Positions 59,896 through 64,000 of a stretch of DNA of 64,000 nucleotides are shown here, in pieces. Position numbers and translations under genes: made by a program. Location: NCBI GenBank assembly GCA_022482545.1, contig JAKVOZ010000001.1, forward strand, positions 1 to 64,000, written 5' to 3'. The stretch is from Bacteroidales bacterium (GTDB lineage: Bacteria > Bacteroidota > Bacteroidia > Bacteroidales > P3). The notes under the pieces were generated by a model. That model ran no database searches. It saw only the letters and a list, made by a program, of their open reading frames with translations, and was not told where the DNA came from. Each line of letters starts with the position of its first letter. Positions within the stretch are counted from its first letter, which is position 1.

Positions 59896-60452
59896 ATTCT
59901 ACTTCCTTTCTCATTTTCTTTAAGCAATAATAGTTCTTTTAGTGATTTCTTTGCTCTATAAATATTATTTTTAACAGTATCTGTTGTTGTATTCATAATG
60001 TCTGCTATCTCTTTGTTAGAATATCCATCAATAACAGATAAGTTAAATGTTACTCTTAAAGTATTTGGTATTGTTTTCAAACTATTCATTATATCTTCTT
60101 CTGAAAATCTATATTGAGAAGGAATAATAAAAGATTCTTCGCTTGTATTGTTATCCATACTAATAAATTCATATTTATTATTCTTATTGTAATAGTCAAT
60201 ACAAGTGTTAATTATTATTCTTTTAATCCAAAACTCAAACAATCCCACTTCTTTATAATTCTTTATATTTTCAAATATCTTAATAAAACCTTCTATTAAT
60301 AAATCTTCTGCTTCTTGTTCATTCTTTGTATATCTTTGACATAAGGCTAACATTCTGCCACTATATGTTTCAAATAGTTGCTTTTGAGCTTTTCTATCTC
60401 CTTGTTTGCAAGAGTTTATTATCTTAGTTATCTTTTCAGCTTCCTTTTTCAT
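59892..60452 (-). CDS. ECF-family RNA polymerase sigma factor
   Basis: 186 aa. Region 2 (KKQLFETYSGRMLALCQRYTKNEQEAEDLLIEGFIKIFENI in outline; the AEDLL-F-K-F core is clear) and region 4 (SLKTIPNTLRVTFNLSVIDGYSNKEIADIM, then TTDTVKNNIYRAKKSLKELL) are both complete, joined by a short linker; no region 3. It directs RNA polymerase to a small regulon. It overlaps the membrane protein above by 4 bases, the standard sigma/anti-sigma arrangement. No TATCTTTG box is present upstream; gttac...gttgtata at about 60470-60500 (reverse strand) could be an autoregulated promoter, but this is a guess. Confidence 0.93.
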   Translation of the reverse strand: MKKEAEKITKIINSCKQGDRKAQKQLFETYSGRMLALCQRYTKNEQEAEDLLIEGFIKIFENIKNYKEVGLFEFWIKRIIINTCIDYYNKNNKYEFISMDNNTSEESFIIPSQYRFSEEDIMNSLKTIPNTLRVTFNLSVIDGYSNKEIADIMNTTTDTVKNNIYRAKKSLKELLLLKENEKGSRI

Positions 60453-60513
60453 AGATTCTACATATATACAACTGATTTTTTTTGAAAAAGTAACACAAAA
60501 ATGCAGTTTTTTT

Positions 60514-62832
60514 TTAATTAATTATTAATATCTTATTTATTTTTTGTGTTTTGTTTTGAATAGAAACGATGTAGTTTCCTCGTTTTAAATTAATATTAAA
60601 TGTTGAAAGATAAGATGAATTAAGTTTTGAAGAAAACATTTCTTGACCATTTGTTGCATATATTTTTATTGTGGAATTATTAAATGTTTTCGTTTTAATA
60701 ACTAATTTGTTTTTGCAAGGATTAGGATAAATCTCAATATCGTTTTTGTTGTTTATTGTTTGATAAAGAGACACTTTGTTTTTATCTCCTATCGCCATTA
60801 GATATTCTCCTTCACTAAGCATATCAACAGAAACATATCCGCTTAAATAAAGATTAGAAACGTTTGTAGGCAATGCAATCCATGGAGAAGTTTTATCTTT
60901 GCGGTAAAGCATAATAAGAGAATCTAAATCAAGGTCGGAATGGAGTAGAGAAGAATCAAAAGCATATAAATATTGATTTAATTCATAATAAAAGTTTCCT
61001 TCCAAATTAGCATTGTTTAAGTTTAATCCTTCAATTGTCCAATAGTGTTTAGATGATATTCTACTAATACCTTGTGGTAAGTTGTTAGTATCTTCTCCAA
61101 GCCAATGCAATGTTGGACGCAAAAGCAACGAATCATTAATATTTGTTGCTGTTACTTTGAAATACGTGTTGTCAAAATCATAAGTTCCATCGTTCTTTAT
61201 CGTTTTATAATTATCAGTTGTTAAATCCATAATTTCTTCCTCCATATCAAGAAACGCATTCTTAGCAACAAAAGGTAAAGAAAACGTTTGAGTAGAAGAA
61301 TCACCATTGACAGAAATAAATGTTTTGTATTTATTATAATTACTATCTATAAACGTTATTGGCACTCTCATAAAAGAACATACATTATCTTTATTAGGAT
61401 ATGCTTTTTGCCTAATAGATATAGTAGCATAAGTATTATTTAAATCTTTTTTAATTATATCATAATCAACATAACCAGCATTAAACACAAAACAATTAAA
61501 GAAAGGAGCAAGATTGATGTTCGTTCTGCTAGATAAAAAATCTCTAACTTGAATAGTGTTGATGTTTTTAAAAGCAAAACTATCAATCATATCTTTTACT
61601 GCAATTGAAAATAGACTATCGCCAATCATACCACGAAGAGTTTGAACGACCATAGCCCCTTTATCATAAACAGTAGAAGAATAAGTCATTGTGCTATCAA
61701 TTCCATAAACAGCCAAAAAGCCTTCACTCTTTGGTAAATCTCTAATAACTTTAACGTTCTCATTCCTAAAATATTCTTTTGCTTTTTCTATTCCATACAT
61801 TCCTTCAAAAGATATTCTTGTTGTAAAAGATGTCCAACCTTCATTTAACCACATATCTTCCTGAGTCGAGCATGTTATAAGATTACCAAACCAACTATGT
61901 GCTAATTCGTGGATAATATTTGATTGGTTCGCCATTTCCGTTGTTGATACTACATTTTGAGCCAAAGAAATATTATCTACATGTTCCATACTGCCAAGAG
62001 GCGTAAGACAATAGCCGACTTTGTTGAAACGAAACTTACCAAATGTTTTTTCTAAGGCATTGAAAGCTAATGGTACGTTAATAAAATTGTTTCTAATGTT
62101 TAATGAATCATCACTATATCTATATCTAACAGTTAAAGGAACGTCGTTGCCATAAATAGAATGAATAGTGTCTGAATAAGTGTGAAAATTTGCTATTGTC
62201 ATTGAACATAAATAAGGAGAAATTCTTTGAGGTATAGTATAATGATAAGTGTTGGAAGAAATGTTTTCAGAAATAGAATCCAAAACTCCACCACATATTG
62301 CTTGAACATCTTTATTTGTTTCAATATGAAAAGAGTATGTTGCCTTATCATCAAAAACATCTTTTGCGACAAACCAACTTCTTGCATAAGAATGAGGATA
62401 ATCATGAAAAGCAACATTAAGCGTATATATTATTCCGTTATTATAATGAATACCACCCCAAGCCATAGAGTTTTGTTCAATAACTTGACCTCCATGATAA
62501 TAAACTCTTAATGTTAGAGTATCATTTATATTAACATTGTTAAGATTAAAAATAATATTAGGATTAGTGTAAATATAAATTGCAGTTGTGCTTGGTAAGA
62601 TAAAGGCAGAATCAACAATTTGATTTTTAAGTTGCAGTCTTATTTTATGATAGTCATTTGACAAAAGCTTAAACTTAATATCAGTGTAGCCAATATGTTG
62701 ATTAGAAAGTTTATTATCTACATTTAAATTTATGTTGTAATGGATAATATCAATTGAATCAACGTTTTGACTCTTAACGATAAAACATAAATTTAAAAGG
62801 ATGGCAATAAAAAATAAAGATTTTGTTTTCAT
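60514..62832 (-). CDS. exported M1-family aminopeptidase with T9SS type A tail
   Basis: 772 aa from the ATG at 62832. Signal peptide (MKTKSLFFIAILLNLCFIVKSQ in outline). The M1 domains are in order: N-terminal beta saddle, GSMEH in place of GAMEN for substrate binding, HELAH with His308, Glu309 and His312, and Glu331 in NEGW as third zinc ligand; the tyrosine near Y391 (TYSSTVYDKGAMV) is probably the transition-state residue. A C-terminal sorting tail (EIYPNPCKNKLVIKT, LKRGNYIVSIQN, INKILIIN) sends it through T9SS. An upstream TTG at 62865 lies in the promoter box and is not used. Confidence 0.92.
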   Translation of the reverse strand: MKTKSLFFIAILLNLCFIVKSQNVDSIDIIHYNINLNVDNKLSNQHIGYTDIKFKLLSNDYHKIRLQLKNQIVDSAFILPSTTAIYIYTNPNIIFNLNNVNINDTLTLRVYYHGGQVIEQNSMAWGGIHYNNGIIYTLNVAFHDYPHSYARSWFVAKDVFDDKATYSFHIETNKDVQAICGGVLDSISENISSNTYHYTIPQRISPYLCSMTIANFHTYSDTIHSIYGNDVPLTVRYRYSDDSLNIRNNFINVPLAFNALEKTFGKFRFNKVGYCLTPLGSMEHVDNISLAQNVVSTTEMANQSNIIHELAHSWFGNLITCSTQEDMWLNEGWTSFTTRISFEGMYGIEKAKEYFRNENVKVIRDLPKSEGFLAVYGIDSTMTYSSTVYDKGAMVVQTLRGMIGDSLFSIAVKDMIDSFAFKNINTIQVRDFLSSRTNINLAPFFNCFVFNAGYVDYDIIKKDLNNTYATISIRQKAYPNKDNVCSFMRVPITFIDSNYNKYKTFISVNGDSSTQTFSLPFVAKNAFLDMEEEIMDLTTDNYKTIKNDGTYDFDNTYFKVTATNINDSLLLRPTLHWLGEDTNNLPQGISRISSKHYWTIEGLNLNNANLEGNFYYELNQYLYAFDSSLLHSDLDLDSLIMLYRKDKTSPWIALPTNVSNLYLSGYVSVDMLSEGEYLMAIGDKNKVSLYQTINNKNDIEIYPNPCKNKLVIKTKTFNNSTIKIYATNGQEMFSSKLNSSYLSTFNINLKRGNYIVSIQNKTQKINKILIIN

Positions 62833-62862
62833 AAAAGTTGTATTAAAATTAATAACTAAATG

Positions 62863-62870
62863 CAAAAGTA
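62863..62870 (-). promoter_or_regulatory. -7 promoter box of the M1 aminopeptidase
   Basis: TACTTTTG on the reverse strand, 30 bases before the ATG at 62832. Confidence 0.65.
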
Positions 62871-63090
62871 CATTAAATAGTTGAGAAGATAAAAAAATAA
62901 GGGCTAAAAATAAAATTAGATAGTGGAGTAAAATAAATTAGATAGTTAAATGAATATCAAAAAAGGCCGATTTCTTACTTAAAAAAGGCCGTTTTTTGCA
63001 AGTTAAACCTTAGTGTAAATTAAAAAAGATGGCTTCTGCGGTAAAAAAGATAAGGATGAAAATTGATAGAATAGCGATTCATTTCAAGAT
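62871..63090. other. intergenic region, with short repeats
   Basis: No ORF of note. It contains aaaaaaggccg twice, 22 bases apart (62959-62969, 62981-62991), taaaaaagat twice (63020, 63041), and a single unit of the 21-bp family at 63067-63087 (tagaatagcgattcatttc), close to the diverged unit at 58241. The ~21-base spacing of these strings suggests a decayed array. Confidence 0.55.
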
Positions 63091-63130
63091 AAAAAAAAGA
63101 GACATCTTTTTTGTTTGATGCCTCTTTTTT
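63091..63130 (-). terminator. terminator of ridA
   Basis: aaaaaagagacatc (63093-63106) pairs with gatgcctctttttt (63117-63130), one mismatch; on the reverse strand a run of eight T follows. A second perfect 12-bp stem (63131-63142 with 63150-63161) lies between it and the ridA stop. Confidence 0.75.
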
Positions 63131-63172
63131 ATATGCTTTTAGATTTAAACTAAAAGCATATTGTGTTTTGAA

Positions 63173-63553
63173 TTAGTCTTTATATGCTATTGCTTCAATC
63201 TCAACTAAAACGCCCATAGGTAGTTTTTCTACTGCAAAAGCGGCTCTTGCTGGTAGTGTTTGTGTGAAATATTTTGCATAAACTTCATTCATTGCTTTGA
63301 AATCGTCCATACTATTTAGAAGACAAGTTGTTTTAACAACATCGTTGAATGTGTAACCAGCCTCTTTTAATATGGCAGATATGTTTTTTAATACTTGTTC
63401 TGCTTGTTCTGTTATTCCTTGTGCAACGTTTCCTGTTTTTGGATCAACAGGTATTTGTCCAGATATGAATAACATTCCATTGCCTGCTTTGATTGCTTGA
63501 GAATATGGACCAATTGCTTTTGGGGCATTCTCTGTATTTATTACTTTGTTCAT
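63173..63553 (-). CDS. ridA: RidA family reactive intermediate (enamine/imine) deaminase
   Basis: 126 aa, the normal length of YjgF/YER057c/UK114 proteins. RidA hydrolyses reactive enamines and imines formed by PLP enzymes. The family segments are [40 protein letters not shown] and [21 protein letters not shown], with Arg103 and Glu118 forming the carboxylate- and water-binding site. Cytoplasmic trimer in known members. Confidence 0.96.
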   Translation of the reverse strand: MNKVINTENAPKAIGPYSQAIKAGNGMLFISGQIPVDPKTGNVAQGITEQAEQVLKNISAILKEAGYTFNDVVKTTCLLNSMDDFKAMNEVYAKYFTQTLPARAAFAVEKLPMGVLVEIEAIAYKD

Positions 63554-63571
63554 TGTATTTAAGTTTTATTA

Positions 63572-64000
63572 TTATTTATTAACAATTATTTTCTTTGAAA
63601 GTTGTTTGCCATTGTTTTCAACAGTTATGATGTAAGCACCATTCTTTGCGTTAGGAATACTTATTGTCTTGTCTTTTAAATTAGCGTTAGTTTCAAAATA
63701 AACTCTTTGTCCCATAATGTTAGAAATAGTTATTTTGTTAGCATTATTCAAAGAAGAGTTTATTGTAAATGTTCCGTTGTTAGTAGGGTTAGGCATAATA
63801 GAAAAATCTATGTTATTAGTTATGTCTTCAATTGAAGAATTATTAACGACAACAACTTTCTTCTCATTAGAGTAAGCAGGAGCACATTGGTCTATTTGAA
63901 CTTTAACATGATAAATATATGTTCCAAGATCAGAGAATGTAGCATTGTATGTTGCAGTAGAATTACCTAAGTCTGCATAATTAGTATTGTTGTTACCTGT
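63572..64000 (-). CDS. T9SS type A cargo protein, C-terminal end (5' end outside window)
   Basis: 142 codons open from the window edge. The upstream part (TATYNATFSDLGTYIYHVK, then VQIDQCAPAYSNEKKVVV) looks like the end of a PKD/Ig-like domain. The tail is a type A sorting domain: IMPNPTNNGTFTINS, ITISNIMGQRVYFE, AKNGAYIITVENNGK and LSKKIIVNK. An ATG at 63796 is internal to this frame (in FSIMPNPT) and is not the start. The protein is exported through T9SS; its main body lies outside the window. It stops 18 bases before ridA. Confidence 0.85.
   Translation of the reverse strand, partial: TGNNNTNYADLGNSTATYNATFSDLGTYIYHVKVQIDQCAPAYSNEKKVVVVNNSSIEDITNNIDFSIMPNPTNNGTFTINSSLNNANKITISNIMGQRVYFETNANLKDKTISIPNAKNGAYIITVENNGKQLSKKIIVNK

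Noticed and set aside
62833-62865. N-terminal extension of the M1 peptidase from a TTG
   Set aside because: The TTG lies in the TACTTTTG promoter box, and the ATG at 62832 starts a proper signal peptide.
63572-63796. Small 74-aa gene
   Set aside because: The frame is open upstream to the window edge and the ATG lies within the FSIMPNPT sorting-tail motif, so it is the end of a larger gene.

Overview
The window is AT-rich DNA from a member of the Bacteroidota. Evidence for this is the -7 promoter box TAnnTTTG (usually TATCTTTG) upstream of many genes, start sites preceded by A-rich leaders instead of Shine-Dalgarno sequences, type IX secretion (T9SS) sorting tails of both type A and type B, the gldF-gldG pair beside dnaN, and many exported proteins whose signal peptides end in Q. 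I cannot name the genus. A Bacteroidales- or Flavobacteriales-like lineage with T9SS, possibly gliding, is likely.

Region 1 (1-8.7 kb) reads leftwards. It holds a YitT-type membrane protein (cut by the window edge), a double-thioredoxin exported protein, smpB, a VOC-fold protein, a class II Fic protein, a fused MATE transporter/M23 peptidase, and an alpha/beta hydrolase. Region 2 (8.7-11 kb) is sparse: a small ORF, two putative lipoproteins and the decayed tail of a T9SS cargo gene. Region 3 (11-30 kb) is mostly rightward housekeeping DNA: murB, an unknown protein, two mosaic T9SS cargo paralogues, gldF-gldG-DUF4340, dnaN with an exported C1 peptidase, a pabA-pabB-pabC folate operon, efp with a small membrane protein (leftward), an exported hypothetical protein with an S9/DPP-IV-type peptidase, tilS, and a CAU-anticodon tRNA that is probably the TilS substrate.

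Region 4 (30.5-58.0 kb) is one enormous repeat gene. An N-terminal signal peptide, a CUB-like domain and a P-domain lead into 107 copies of a 168-bp (56-aa) unit, then 30 copies of a 153-bp (51-aa) unit, then a 636-bp higher-order repeat, diverged repeats, and a T9SS type B (CHU_C) C-terminal domain. As given, two single-base insertions (about 33180 and 33300) split it. Without them the frame is open for about 9,180 codons. Both insertions sit at sites where the repeat units differ from each other, so I suspect consensus error, although a real off-state is possible.

Region 5 (58-64 kb) reads leftwards: an acidic conserved hypothetical protein, an ECF sigma factor overlapping a membrane protein that looks like its anti-sigma factor but carries a CHU_C-like domain outside, an M1 aminopeptidase with a T9SS tail, ridA, and the end of another T9SS cargo gene.

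Most noteworthy are the giant adhesin and its array structure, the sigma/anti-sigma pair with a T9SS-type B-like sensor domain next to it, a family of diverged 21-bp repeats in at least six intergenic spaces, and the MATE-M23 fusion.
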